A DNA stretch of 64,000 nucleotides from positions 124,001 through 188,000 of the forward strand of contig OMXL01000001.1 of assembly GCA_900314985.1 (NCBI GenBank), read 5' to 3'. The first letter of the stretch is position 1. Each line of letters opens with the position of its first letter. The position numbers and the translations under genes were made by a program. The notes under the pieces were generated by a model. The model saw only the letters and a list, made by a program, of their open reading frames with translations. It was not told the DNA's origin and did not search any database. This DNA comes from an uncultured Prevotellaceae bacterium. GTDB lineage: Bacteria; Bacteroidota; Bacteroidia; Bacteroidales; Bacteroidaceae. Shown here one piece after another: positions 8,853 through 17,707 of this stretch.

Positions 8853-10148
8853 ATGGTAAACAAGGAACTAAGAGAGCGCATCATTGCATTGGTACATCAG
8901 GAGGTAGTACCTGCCATCGGTTGTACGGAACCGATGTGTGTGGCATTGTGTACAGCGAAAGCTACTGAGAAGTTAGGTTGCCGACCAGAAAGAATCGAAG
9001 CATTGTTAAGTGCGAATATCCTGAAAAATGCGATGGGTGTTGGCATACCTGGAACGGGTATGATAGGATTGCCTATCGCTATTGCCCTCGGTGCACTCAT
9101 CGGTAAGAGTTCATACCAGTTGGAGGTGCTCAAGGACTTGACACCCGAGGCACTCGAAGAAGGGAAACAGTATTTGGCTGAGAATCGTATCTCCATCAAA
9201 CAGAAGGCCGATATCTGTGAGAAACTGTATGTGGAGGTGATTTGTACCGCTGGTGACAAGAAGGCCTCAGCCATCATTGCGGGTAACCATACGCATTTTG
9301 TTTCTAGTGAATCCAGTTGCTCTAGAGAATCCAGATGTTCTAGAGAATCCAGATGTTCTAGAGAATCTAACGATCCTGAAGAAGTTCAGCTGAACCTTAA
9401 GCTGGTTTACGACTTCGCCACTACGGCTCCGCTCGATGAGCTTCGCTTCATCTTGGAAGCTCGTACCTATAATATGAATGCGGCTCGCGAAGCACTGAAG
9501 GGTAACTATGGCCATAACCTCGGCAAGACGATTGACCGTCCGCTATCGAAGGGTATCTTCGGCAATAGCATCTACTGTCATATCATTTCGCATACGGCCT
9601 CGGCTTGCGACGCCCGTATGGGTGGTGCCATGATTCCCGTAATGTCAAACAGTGGCAGTGGTAATCAGGGTATCTGTGCTACCAACCCTGTCTGCGTCTA
9701 TGCTCAGGAGAATGAAAACACGGAGGAGGAACTGATTCGCGCCTTGATGCTTAGTCACCTGACTGCTATCTATATCAAACAGTCACTGGGTACGCTGTCG
9801 GCACTCTGCGGCTGTGTAGTGGCCAGCATTGGTAGCAGTTGTGGTATTACCTATCTGATGGGAGGTGACTACGAACGAATCTGCTATTCGGTGAAGAATA
9901 TGATTGCCAATCTGACGGGAATGATTTGTGACGGTGCCAAGCCTGCCTGTTCCCTCAAGATTACCTCAGGGGTCTCCACCGCCCTACTCTCAGCGCTACT
10001 GGCCATGGAAGGGAAGTGTGTCAGCTCGTCTGAGGGAATTGTTGACAACAATGTAGACAAGAGCATCCACAACCTAACCAGCATTGGTGCAGATGCGATG
10101 TGTAAGACGGACGATATGGTACTTAATATCATGACATCAAAAGACTGA
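8853..10148 (+). CDS. L-cysteine desulfidase-like protein (YhaM/UPF0597, serine dehydratase alpha-like)
   Basis: 431 residues. The N-terminal AIGCTEP motif (C24) and the glycine/cysteine-rich C-terminal half (ACDARMGGAM, SNSGSGNQG, CDGAKPACSLK) match the UPF0597/YhaM family. Relatives with assigned function are iron-sulfur L-cysteine desulfidases that yield pyruvate, ammonia and sulfide in the cytoplasm. Residues 151-174 are an unusual insertion: four tandem hexapeptides (SSESSC, SRESRC, SRESRC, SRESND) encoded by an 18-bp DNA repeat, in a loop before the conserved core resumes at LKLVYDFA. Single-gene transcription unit by position. Confidence 0.8.
   Translation: MVNKELRERIIALVHQEVVPAIGCTEPMCVALCTAKATEKLGCRPERIEALLSANILKNAMGVGIPGTGMIGLPIAIALGALIGKSSYQLEVLKDLTPEALEEGKQYLAENRISIKQKADICEKLYVEVICTAGDKKASAIIAGNHTHFVSSESSCSRESRCSRESRCSRESNDPEEVQLNLKLVYDFATTAPLDELRFILEARTYNMNAAREALKGNYGHNLGKTIDRPLSKGIFGNSIYCHIISHTASACDARMGGAMIPVMSNSGSGNQGICATNPVCVYAQENENTEEELIRALMLSHLTAIYIKQSLGTLSALCGCVVASIGSSCGITYLMGGDYERICYSVKNMIANLTGMICDGAKPACSLKITSGVSTALLSALLAMEGKCVSSSEGIVDNNVDKSIHNLTSIGADAMCKTDDMVLNIMTSKD
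9303..9374 (+). repeat. 18-bp in-frame tandem repeat in the desulfidase gene
   Basis: Four units of 18 bp: two exact central copies (9321-9338 and 9339-9356) flanked by diverged copies at 9303-9320 and 9357-9374. The unit starts with the palindromic TCTAGA in the central copies. The period is a multiple of three, so copy changes would keep the frame. Confidence 0.9.
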
Positions 10149-10168
10149 TAAAAAAAGGCTGGCAGATA

Positions 10169-10200
10169 TTTGGAATTATAAAGTTTTTTGTTTAATTTTG
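10169..10200 (+). promoter_or_regulatory. promoter of the histidine kinase gene (-33 TTTG, -7 TAATTTTG)
   Basis: TTTG at 10169-10172 and TAATTTTG at 10193-10200 are separated by 20 bp, the spacing expected of Bacteroidota promoters, 22 nt before ATG 10223. Confidence 0.7.
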
Positions 10201-10222
10201 CAAACAAAATAGACCTAAAACT

Positions 10223-12007
10223 ATGAAGAAAAAGATTCTCATAATATTTGCTTTAGTCCTTTGCTGCGCTATGATGGCAATAGCAGAGGATAGCCAGAAG
10301 ACCAATCCTACTCCTGATTATAAGTCATCGCCAGAGTATATATCTTTGCGCAATGCCATGCACCGTGCCTTCAACGATGGTGACTCGGCACACTTTTCTA
10401 CGGCCGTACGCCAATTGGAGAAGTATCTGCTGAAGCAGAATGACCTGCATGCCTATTATACCCAGCGTTGCAATGAGATAGTCTTTGAGCTGAATCGTCA
10501 GAACATCTATGAGGCCTATATGCTGGCTATCAAACTGTCGCATGAGCTAACTGAACGCAAACTCGACAAAGAGATGTATATGGCCATCAACATGATGGGA
10601 CATATCTACCATTTCAGTGGCAACAATGCCAGTGCTAAGCGTTGTTTCTGGGAAGTGATACGCAGGATGGAACAGGAAGGCTATCTGGAGAGCATTCCTC
10701 CTATCTATATGAATCTGGTGAATATCGTTATCGATGAGGATCCTGATGAGGCCCTACGCCTCATCGAACAGGCTGCGTCGGTTGCCCGTGAAAGCTCACC
10801 AGAGCGTGAATTCGATATTGAGACGCGTCGCACGCTGGCCTACTACCGCATGGGTGATATGGAACGCTTCAACAAGGGCTACCAAGACTATTTGAAAGGT
10901 GAAGCGCAGGGACTGTCATCCGTTCATGGCCGTTCACTTGTGGTCTACCACCTTGTTCAGCAAGGAAAGATTGACGAGGCTATCAAACTGGCTAACGAGA
11001 CACTCGACGACCGTTATTCTACCATGGCCGAAATCTATGCCTCTGCAGGTCGATGGAAAGAAGCCTTCGAGGTCCAGAAAAAGGATATGGCAGAGACCGA
11101 CTCCATCAACAGCCTGCTGCTTGGCAGCTCGCTGCAAGGTATCCAAAATGAGGTTCAGCGATATGAGGCTGAGCGCATCGAAGCCCGTCGTCACCTCTAT
11201 GCCGTTGTAGCTATTGCTATCCTACTCTTGCTGCTGGTTTTTGCACTAGTCTATATCGTTCAGACGCGCCATCGCCATCTCCGTGAGATGCGCAAGGCCT
11301 ATCAGCGCGCTATCGAGTCTGACAAGATGAAGACCGTCTTCATCCAGAATGTCAGCCACGAGGTGCGCACGCCACTCAACGTGATCAGTGGCTTCGCACA
11401 GGTCATGGCTGATCCCAGTAGGACGATTACTACCGACGAGTATCGTTACATGTCTGACATGGTGGTTCATAACAGCAACCGCATCACGCTGATGCTTGAC
11501 GAGGTGCTGCTGCTATCATCCCATGAGTCAGCAGCCGACGAGGATGCCGTTCCTCTCTGCTGCAATGAGTTTTTGCGGAAGATAGTGAACGAGTTCCATC
11601 TTGGCGACGAGAAAAACCAGCATATCCAGCTGAATTTCAAGACGGAGCTGAGTGACGATCAGATTGTCAATATCCACATCCGTGGTATGCGCCTCATTGT
11701 GCTCCAACTGCTTGACAATGCAGTGAAGAACACTACTAATGGTACCGTTACGCTTAAGGTCTCTGTAGCAAATTCACAACTACTGGTGGCTGTAGAAGAT
11801 ACAGGTATAGGTGTACCTGATGATGAGATCGACCACATCTTTGAACGTTTCGTTAAGCTGGATCCCTTCAAAGAAGGTCTGGGCATCGGACTTCCTTTCA
11901 GCCGTACCATGGCTCAGCGCTTTGGTGGCAATGTCTATCTCGACCAGACATACCTAGGACCAGGCGCCCGCTTTGTCCTCGTCCTTCCACTATTAAAGCA
12001 GCAATGA
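10223..12007 (+). CDS. sensor histidine kinase with periplasmic helical-repeat domain
   Basis: 594 residues. Signal peptide 1-21, a periplasmic helical (TPR-like) region to about 320, one transmembrane segment at about 326-347, then a HisKA domain with the phospho-acceptor H379 in NVSHEVRTPL, and a HATPase domain with N-box LLDNAVKNT, G1 VEDTGIGVP and G2 GLGIGLPFS. It autophosphorylates on ATP and would pass phosphate to a response regulator. No regulator or receiver domain is nearby, so it is an orphan kinase in this window. The last codons and the stop lie inside a perfect hairpin at 11991-12025. Confidence 0.9.
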   Translation: MKKKILIIFALVLCCAMMAIAEDSQKTNPTPDYKSSPEYISLRNAMHRAFNDGDSAHFSTAVRQLEKYLLKQNDLHAYYTQRCNEIVFELNRQNIYEAYMLAIKLSHELTERKLDKEMYMAINMMGHIYHFSGNNASAKRCFWEVIRRMEQEGYLESIPPIYMNLVNIVIDEDPDEALRLIEQAASVARESSPEREFDIETRRTLAYYRMGDMERFNKGYQDYLKGEAQGLSSVHGRSLVVYHLVQQGKIDEAIKLANETLDDRYSTMAEIYASAGRWKEAFEVQKKDMAETDSINSLLLGSSLQGIQNEVQRYEAERIEARRHLYAVVAIAILLLLLVFALVYIVQTRHRHLREMRKAYQRAIESDKMKTVFIQNVSHEVRTPLNVISGFAQVMADPSRTITTDEYRYMSDMVVHNSNRITLMLDEVLLLSSHESAADEDAVPLCCNEFLRKIVNEFHLGDEKNQHIQLNFKTELSDDQIVNIHIRGMRLIVLQLLDNAVKNTTNGTVTLKVSVANSQLLVAVEDTGIGVPDDEIDHIFERFVKLDPFKEGLGIGLPFSRTMAQRFGGNVYLDQTYLGPGARFVLVLPLLKQQ

Positions 12008-12025
12008 ACAATTGCTGCTTTAATA
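11991..12025. terminator. bidirectional terminator between the histidine kinase and the SDR gene
   Basis: A 14-bp perfect inverted repeat (TATTAAAGCAGCAA, 7-nt loop, complement) between two convergent genes. The 5' arm is the end of the kinase coding sequence and the stop codon is in the loop. Confidence 0.65.
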
Positions 12026-12049
12026 TGATATTGAAAAAAATAAGATGTA

Positions 12050-12847
12050 TTACTTCGGCTGTTTGCCAATATAGGCAAGGATACCACCATCGACATATAG
12101 GACATGGCCGTTGACGGCATCTGAGGCATGAGAAGCGAGGAACACGGCAGGACCACCTAGTTCTTCTGGGTCGAGCCAGCGACCAGCAGGCGTCTTGGCA
12201 CAAATGAACGAGTCAAATGGATGACGGCTACCATCAGCCTGACGCTCACGGAGCGGAGCAGTCTGTGGTGTAGCGATATAACCTGGGCCAATGGCATTGC
12301 ACTGGATATTATACCCACCATATTCTGAGCAGATATTGCGCGTCAGCATCTTCAGACCACCCTTGGCGGCAGCATAGGCGCTGACAGTCTCACGACCCAA
12401 CTCAGACATCATAGAGCAGATATTGATAATCTTACCCTCGCGACGCTCTATCATCTCTGGAATAACAGCCTTTGTCATAATAAACGGACCCACAAGGTCG
12501 ATGTCGATGACCTGCTGGAACTCTGCGCGTGACATCTCGTGCATAGGGATGCGCTTGATGATGCCGGCATTGTTGACGAGGATGTCGATATGGCCCAACT
12601 CACGACGGATGTCAGCCACCATCTTTTGCACGTCATCCTCGTTGGTGACGTCACACAGATAGCCATGGGCCTTGATGCCCTTAGCCTCATAGTCAGCCAA
12701 CGCCTTGTCCATGTGTTCCTGTCCGCGACAGTTGAAAGCGATTTCTGCACCAGCCTTAGCCAGCGCTTCAGCAATAGCAAAGCCAATACCATAGGCAGCA
12801 CCCGTAACCAGCGCCACCTTACCTTCTAATGAAAAAAGATTCTGCAT
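12050..12847 (-). CDS. SDR oxidoreductase, gluconate 5-dehydrogenase-like
   Basis: 265 residues, classical short-chain dehydrogenase. Cofactor motif TGAAYGIG at 15-22, NNAG at 92-95, and catalytic S145, Y158 and K162 in SAYAAAKGG. The opening LFSLEGKVALVTGA and the C-terminal DAVNGHVLYVDGG are close to gluconate 5-dehydrogenases and 2-deoxygluconate dehydrogenases used in hexonate or uronate metabolism. It is alone, with no other hexuronate genes nearby, so the substrate is inferred from resemblance. Confidence 0.82.
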   Translation of the reverse strand: MQNLFSLEGKVALVTGAAYGIGFAIAEALAKAGAEIAFNCRGQEHMDKALADYEAKGIKAHGYLCDVTNEDDVQKMVADIRRELGHIDILVNNAGIIKRIPMHEMSRAEFQQVIDIDLVGPFIMTKAVIPEMIERREGKIINICSMMSELGRETVSAYAAAKGGLKMLTRNICSEYGGYNIQCNAIGPGYIATPQTAPLRERQADGSRHPFDSFICAKTPAGRWLDPEELGGPAVFLASHASDAVNGHVLYVDGGILAYIGKQPK

Positions 12848-12878
12848 AGTACAATTGTTTTTAATAGTTTATTTGCTG

Positions 12879-12886
12879 CAAAGGTA
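12879..12886 (-). promoter_or_regulatory. -7 box (TACCTTTG) for the SDR gene
   Basis: Reverse-strand TACCTTTG, 31 nt before ATG 12847. Confidence 0.7.
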
Positions 12887-12899
12887 ATCATTATTTATG

Positions 12900-12929
12900 A
12901 AAAAAGAGTGGACCAAGCCACTCTTTTTT
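12900..12929 (-). terminator. rho-independent terminator of tRNA-Gln
   Basis: Twelve-bp perfect stem (AAAAAAGAGTGG and its complement) with a 6-nt loop, ending in six U on the tRNA strand. It lies 9 bp past the tRNA 3' end. Confidence 0.88.
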
Positions 12930-12938
12930 CCGTAAACG

Positions 12939-13009
12939 TTGTCCAAGGCGGATTCGAACCACCACAAACAGAACCAAAACCTGTTGTGCTACCATTACAC
13001 CATTGGACA
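12939..13009 (-). tRNA. trnQ: tRNA-Gln(TTG)
   Basis: The reverse strand folds as a complete cloverleaf: acceptor TGTCCAA/TTGGACA, D-arm GTGT/GCAC, anticodon stem ACAGG/TCTGT with loop TTTTGGT (anticodon TTG), T-arm GGTGG/CCGCC with loop TTCGAAT, and discriminator A. CCA is not encoded. It has its own promoter (13115-13122) and terminator, with a structured leader between promoter and tRNA. Confidence 0.93.
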
Positions 13010-13032
13010 ATCCTGCTTTAAGCGGGTGACAA

Positions 13033-13087
13033 GGATGGTGCAAACCGAGAGCAGAAAGCTCGCTTTTTGCCGAGGTGAAGCCCATCC
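13033..13087 (-). other. structured leader between promoter and tRNA-Gln
   Basis: The 5' leader of the tRNA transcript contains an outer stem GGATGG/CCATCC closing a region with an inner GAGC/GCTC hairpin and CTCGG repeats. It may guide processing by RNase P or be a degenerate repeat element. No family is recognised. Confidence 0.35.
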
Positions 13088-13094
13088 TCGCAGT

Positions 13095-13110
13095 CGAATT
13101 TAAAAATTCG
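13095..13110. repeat. short perfect inverted repeat next to the tRNA promoter
   Basis: CGAATTT, 2 nt, AAATTCG; 4 bp downstream of the -7 box, at the expected transcription start. Confidence 0.4.
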
Positions 13111-13114
13111 GCTG

Positions 13115-13146
13115 CAAAATTACGAAATATTTGGCATATCGCCAAA
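13115..13146 (-). promoter_or_regulatory. promoter of tRNA-Gln (-33 TTTG, -7 TAATTTTG)
   Basis: Reverse strand: TTTG at 13146-13143, 20-bp spacer, TAATTTTG at 13122-13115. The -33 element lies inside one arm of the inverted repeat at 13123-13153. Confidence 0.65.
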
Positions 13147-13153
13147 TATTTCG
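13123..13153. terminator. 13-bp perfect inverted repeat after tyrS
   Basis: CGAAATATTTGGC, 5-nt loop, GCCAAATATTTCG, 10 bp past the tyrS stop. It is probably the tyrS terminator, though the following T-run is short, and it overlaps the tRNA-Gln promoter spacer, so it may also be an operator. Confidence 0.5.
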
Positions 13154-13163
13154 CAACCTTTTA

Positions 13164-14459
13164 TTATTTAACTATCAGCAGATAGTAATTTTTCTTACCC
13201 TTCTGTGCCAGCAGATACTTGCCGTCGATGAGGTCTTCGGCAGTAACAGGACGGTTCTGGTCGGTCAGCTTCTCCTTGTTCAGCGAGACGCCACCACCCT
13301 GCACCATCTTGCGCATCTCACCCTTTGAAGGGAAGACGGGGGCAACGGTAGTGAACAGCTCGATAGCGGGCTGACCCAGCTGGTCCTTGCTGATCTCAAA
13401 CTGGGGAACACCATCGAAGACATCGAGGAAGGTCTGCTCGTCGAGCTTCTCCAATCCCTCCTTGGTAGACTTGCCAAAGAGCAGATTGCTAGCCTCGATA
13501 GCGGCATCAAGAGCCTCCTGAGAGTGTACCATGATGGTAACTTCCTCAGCCAGACGCTTCTGCAGCACGCGACGACCAGGATCCTGCTTGTGCTCCTCAA
13601 CGAGGGCATCGATAACATCCTTCTCCAGTGAGGTGAAGATCTTGATATAGCGCTCGGCATCGTCGTCAGAGACGTTGAGCCAGAACTGGTAGAACTTATA
13701 AGGTGTGGTACGAGCAGGATCGAGCCAGATGTTACCCGACTCGGTCTTACCGAACTTCTTACCGTCGCTCTTGGTAATCAGCGGACAGGTCAGCGCGAAG
13801 GTTTCTACCTCGTTGCCCAGCGTGCGACGGATGAGCTCTGTACCAGTAGTCATGTTACCCCACTGGTCGTTACCACCCAACTGCAGCTTCACACCATAGT
13901 GCTGGTAGAGATACAGGAAGTCGTAGCCCTGCAACAGCTGATAGGTGAACTCAGTGAATGACAGGCCATCGCGAGCGGTACCGTTCAAGCGCTGCTGAAC
14001 AGACTCCTTGGCCATCATGTAGTTGACAGTGATGTGCTTACCTACCTCACGAGCAAAGTCGAGGAAGGTGAAATCCTTCATCCAGTCGTAGTTGTTGACC
14101 ATCAGGGCAGCATTAGCATCCTTAGACTCAAAGTCCAAGAACTTAGCCACCTGAGCCTTGATGCACTCCTGGTTGTGACGCAACGTCTCGTCGTTCAGCA
14201 GGTTGCGCTCCTGTGACTTACCTGAGGGGTCGCCAATCATACCTGTTGCACCACCCACGAGGATAACGGGACGGTGCCCACAGCGCTGCAAGTGGCGCAG
14301 CATCATGATGCCACAGAGGTGACCAATGTGCAGTGAGTCTGCCGTAGGGTCGGTACCCAGATAGGCTGTCACCATCTCCTTCTGGAGCAGTTCTTCCGTG
14401 CCAGGCATCATCTGTGCCAGCATACCGCGCCAGCGTAGTTCTTCTACAAAATTCTTCAT
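13164..14459 (-). CDS. tyrS: tyrosyl-tRNA synthetase
   Basis: 431 residues, full length for bacterial TyrRS. The class I HIGH motif is HIGH at 44-47 and the KMSKS loop is KFGKT at 235-239; the tyrosine-pocket segment [24 protein letters not shown] and a C-terminal S4-like RNA-binding domain (VQGGGVSLN to GKYLL) are intact. It charges tRNA-Tyr in the cytoplasm. It has its own promoter (14491-14498) and is followed by tRNA-Gln. Confidence 0.97.
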   Translation of the reverse strand: MKNFVEELRWRGMLAQMMPGTEELLQKEMVTAYLGTDPTADSLHIGHLCGIMMLRHLQRCGHRPVILVGGATGMIGDPSGKSQERNLLNDETLRHNQECIKAQVAKFLDFESKDANAALMVNNYDWMKDFTFLDFAREVGKHITVNYMMAKESVQQRLNGTARDGLSFTEFTYQLLQGYDFLYLYQHYGVKLQLGGNDQWGNMTTGTELIRRTLGNEVETFALTCPLITKSDGKKFGKTESGNIWLDPARTTPYKFYQFWLNVSDDDAERYIKIFTSLEKDVIDALVEEHKQDPGRRVLQKRLAEEVTIMVHSQEALDAAIEASNLLFGKSTKEGLEKLDEQTFLDVFDGVPQFEISKDQLGQPAIELFTTVAPVFPSKGEMRKMVQGGGVSLNKEKLTDQNRPVTAEDLIDGKYLLAQKGKKNYYLLIVK

Positions 14460-14490
14460 ATCTTATTATCGTTTAATGCTTTTGAGGGTG

Positions 14491-14498
14491 CAAAGGTA
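14491..14498 (-). promoter_or_regulatory. -7 box (TACCTTTG) for tyrS
   Basis: Reverse-strand TACCTTTG, 31 nt before ATG 14459. Confidence 0.7.
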
Positions 14499-14619
14499 CG
14501 AATAAGTGAGCACAATACAAAGCAAAAATTTCTTTTTTTTGCTTTTATTGTCGAACGAAAGTACTTTCGACGTAGTCAAAGTACTACTTTTTTCTTATAT
14601 GACCAAAAATCTCATAGAA

Positions 14620-14643
14620 AAAGGTGCTCACTGGAGCACCTTT
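14620..14643 (-). terminator. terminator of the alpha-galactosidase gene
   Basis: Ten-bp perfect stem (AAAGGTGCTC and complement) with a 4-nt loop followed by a T-run on the reverse strand. The last codons and the TGA stop are part of the hairpin. Confidence 0.75.
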
Positions 14644-17261
14644 CTACCGTTTTTCACTACGAGGCCAGCATAGCTGTCATTGACTTCATAGCCCTGTAGG
14701 CTATAGGCCTTATCTGCGTGCCGGTCTTTTTTTTTATTTTTTATACCTGTATTGGTCGGAAGTGGCTGATAACTAATGGAGAAGTTGTCAAAACAGCACC
14801 AACTCTCCTCCTGGTGTCCACTCAGTTTCAGACCAAAACGCAGGGTGGTCTTCGTCTGCTGAGTATATACTATCTCGTTCTGATAACAGCCCTCGGCGAA
14901 GCGCAAATCGGCAGCGTGCATACTGTTAGGATAACCATTCAGATTGTCTACCCATCCATATTGCGAAGCTTCTGGCCACTCTTCTGAGAACAGAGACTTC
15001 ACTTTTACCTGCTGACTATTGACATAGAAACTGGCCTGGACATTCTCCGTACCCGACTGATAGGCAGTACCACCATCGTTAGCTCCCACTCGGAACAAGG
15101 CATTACACTTTACGGTATAGACACCAGGCTTCATGTTGGCCAACGTCTGATACATATCAAAATCCTTATTAAACTCCTCGCCACAGCCAGAGCGGTAGGT
15201 CGGAGCGCCTCTCCACCCAGTGTTCTTTGAGAAGTCGTAGTTAGCTATCAAGAGAGTCATATCAAGCGACGCTCCCTCACGGGGCTGTGCTTCGTCAGCC
15301 TTAAGATAGTTTGTCACAGCAGTCTGTAGCGTGTTTAGGGCACTATTAACTGCTACCGTTGTCGTTGCCTCAGAGAGTGACTTGCAGCTATTGTCTATTA
15401 CAGAATTAAGAGTGGTGAGCGCTGATGAAGAAACACTAACAGCAACATTCTTCTCTGCATTGCTCTTCCACAACTGGAATTCCTCGCAGAGGGGCACGAT
15501 GGCATCAATGGCTGCTAGCATGTTCTCAACCTCACTGAGCACGGCTGCTTTTTCACTATCAGCCAAGTCGGCAATATTTGCTTGAGCAATCAGTTCGTTA
15601 GCCTTCTGCACAAAGGCTGTTGGTAGCAGGCTGTTGACAGAAAGGCCCGTCAGCCGAGCCACAGCCTCGCTGAGTTGGCGATTCAATATGTCACTCGCCC
15701 CCTGCTTCTGAATAGTCATACAGTCCATATTGGGCATCCAGCTATTCTCATTATAGAGTTGTATGCGATTAGAGCCGGCCTGTAATGTAAGGGTCAGCTC
15801 ATACTCCTGGAAGTCATTCCATCCTGGTGTTTTCACACTGATAGCACCTGCTAACTCACCATTGACCTCAACAGAGAACGAGCGAGACCGAACCACATAG
15901 TTACCAGCCTCAGCTACATAGACATCTTTCCATTCCAGGTAGTTGCTGCGGCGATTGCCCAACCAGCCAGCAAACTGACGTCCACTGGCAGCATCTGACG
16001 ACTGATAGATAGCAGTACCCACTGCCTCATTGTTCGACACCTCCTGGTAGTCGCCAAGATAAGCGGTCTCAGCCTCATAGATATAACGCTGCAGGCGCTG
16101 CTCGGCATTCAGCGTATAGATACGAGTGCCGTGAGCAGGAACGAGTACAGACAAAGCGTTCGTCATGCTGCCCAAGTCCTGATGCTCAAAGACATCGCGT
16201 ACAGCCACCTGACCCGCTAAATCCAACTCGCTGAAGCTGACACACATCTGTACAGGCTTGTCAGAAGGATTATAGAGTGCTACGGCACGCGTCGTACCAT
16301 GCAGATTCAGAATGTCTTTCACCAGCACATAAGTGTCACCAATATGCTGCACCACGTAAGCCTGCAAGCACAGAGGATCTTGGTTCAGGGCGATGAGTTC
16401 CTTGTTCTTGAGCAACTCCAAAGCTCTTTCGTTGATGGTTGCCATGTTACAGCCAATCAGTAACGGACTAGCCATGATGCACCACATTCCGAAATGGGTC
16501 TTGTCTTCTTCGGCAGTCATGGAACGACCCACCTCCAACATATCCATGTCATTGTAGCAGCCATCATAGCAGTAGGCTGACATATACAGGTTCTCGTTCA
16601 GAATACCCTTCACCGACTCCCAACCATCGTAGATGTCGCCCGTAGTGCGCCATGAGGTCGACACGTCGTGACACCATGTACCAGGATAGGCCCAGCGACA
16701 CAGATTATAACGCACATCACGTCCTGTATTCAGGATAGCATCATGGATACGAGTGTATTGCTCCTGCTCGTTTAGTCCTAAATGGATACCACCACAATAA
16801 TCCACCTTGATGAAGTCGAATTCACAATCCTTAAAATAATAGTCAGCATCAACCTGCTCATAGCCATACATGCCGACATTGGTATTCTTCACATCACCAT
16901 TGCTAATGCTACCACAAGTGCAGTCGCCCGCATCACTATAGATACCAGCTTTCAGACCCTTGGAGTGGATATAGTCGCTCACCACCTTCAAGCCATTGGG
17001 GAAGCGCTCAGGATGGATACATACCTTACCCTCAGGAGTGCGTCCATACTGGAATCCATCATCGATATTGATGTATTCGTAACCAGCATCCTTCAGTCCC
17101 TGGCTAACCATCGCGTCAGCCTGTCCTTTGATAATGTCTTCGGAAATGTGTACAGAGAAAGTGTTCCATGAACTCCAACCCATTGTGGGACCTTTCTCAC
17201 TGCCTGCTGAGGCACTCATAGAGATAGCCACAGCAAAAAAGAATAATAGAATTTGTCTCAT
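14628..17261 (-). CDS. secreted GH27 alpha-galactosidase with C-terminal carbohydrate-binding modules
   Basis: 877 residues. Signal peptide 1-19 is followed by the GH27 TIM barrel (GWSSWNTF, YINIDDGF), nucleophile D154 in FIKVDYCGG and acid/base D209 in WRTTGDI, then a beta-sandwich to about 390. A YEAETAYL segment starts a CBM6/35-like module, followed by a helical FIVAR-like stretch and a further sandwich domain. The end, YSLQGYEV...GLVVKNGRKVLQ, resembles the short sorting-type tails of the large proteins at 46904-63121. It should release terminal alpha-galactose outside the cytoplasm. Its position between tyrS and yidD looks like an insertion into a housekeeping neighbourhood. A nine-A run (14727-14735) precedes the tail. 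Confidence 0.88.
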   Translation of the reverse strand: MRQILLFFFAVAISMSASAGSEKGPTMGWSSWNTFSVHISEDIIKGQADAMVSQGLKDAGYEYINIDDGFQYGRTPEGKVCIHPERFPNGLKVVSDYIHSKGLKAGIYSDAGDCTCGSISNGDVKNTNVGMYGYEQVDADYYFKDCEFDFIKVDYCGGIHLGLNEQEQYTRIHDAILNTGRDVRYNLCRWAYPGTWCHDVSTSWRTTGDIYDGWESVKGILNENLYMSAYCYDGCYNDMDMLEVGRSMTAEEDKTHFGMWCIMASPLLIGCNMATINERALELLKNKELIALNQDPLCLQAYVVQHIGDTYVLVKDILNLHGTTRAVALYNPSDKPVQMCVSFSELDLAGQVAVRDVFEHQDLGSMTNALSVLVPAHGTRIYTLNAEQRLQRYIYEAETAYLGDYQEVSNNEAVGTAIYQSSDAASGRQFAGWLGNRRSNYLEWKDVYVAEAGNYVVRSRSFSVEVNGELAGAISVKTPGWNDFQEYELTLTLQAGSNRIQLYNENSWMPNMDCMTIQKQGASDILNRQLSEAVARLTGLSVNSLLPTAFVQKANELIAQANIADLADSEKAAVLSEVENMLAAIDAIVPLCEEFQLWKSNAEKNVAVSVSSSALTTLNSVIDNSCKSLSEATTTVAVNSALNTLQTAVTNYLKADEAQPREGASLDMTLLIANYDFSKNTGWRGAPTYRSGCGEEFNKDFDMYQTLANMKPGVYTVKCNALFRVGANDGGTAYQSGTENVQASFYVNSQQVKVKSLFSEEWPEASQYGWVDNLNGYPNSMHAADLRFAEGCYQNEIVYTQQTKTTLRFGLKLSGHQEESWCCFDNFSISYQPLPTNTGIKNKKKDRHADKAYSLQGYEVNDSYAGLVVKNGRKVLQ

Positions 17262-17301
17262 TGTTACAGTTAATTATTATAGTTGTATTGTTTTGCGACT
17301 G

Positions 17302-17309
17302 CAAAGTTA
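17302..17309 (-). promoter_or_regulatory. -7 box (TAACTTTG) for the alpha-galactosidase
   Basis: Reverse-strand TAACTTTG, 40 nt before ATG 17261. Confidence 0.6.
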
Positions 17310-17464
17310 GACAAATTCTATCCCACTCCAATAACATCTATGGAATGTATAAGCTAATTCTTATCCATCAGGGAATGCTATCATCAGATTTTCAGACATT
17401 TAGCGCATCATCTAGGTAAGATATGTATAAAGCATATCAAAAAAGTATTACAAGAAAGATCAGG

Positions 17465-17707
17465 TCACGGTACGGGATCGTAGCCAGAGCCGCCCCAGGG
17501 ATTGCAGCGCAGGATACGCCAAATGGCCAGATAGAGTCCCTTGAAAGGGCCGTGCTTGATAATAGCCTGACGTGCATACTCACTACAAGTGGGAGTGAAG
17601 CGACAGGAAGGAGGAGTCAATGGCGAGATAGACGTCTGGTAGAAACGGATAGGTAATATCAATAGCATTACCAGAAAGCGACAGATATAATGCCACAGCG
17701 TTTTCAT
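17465..17707 (-). CDS. yidD: membrane protein insertion efficiency factor YidD
   Basis: 80 residues. The family pattern is complete: [25 protein letters not shown], then the [28 protein letters not shown] ending, with its three conserved cysteines. YidD assists YidC-dependent insertion at the inner membrane. Its start overlaps the rnpA stop by 4 bp (ATGA), the usual rnpA-yidD arrangement. Confidence 0.95.
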   Translation of the reverse strand: MKTLWHYICRFLVMLLILPIRFYQTSISPLTPPSCRFTPTCSEYARQAIIKHGPFKGLYLAIWRILRCNPWGGSGYDPVP

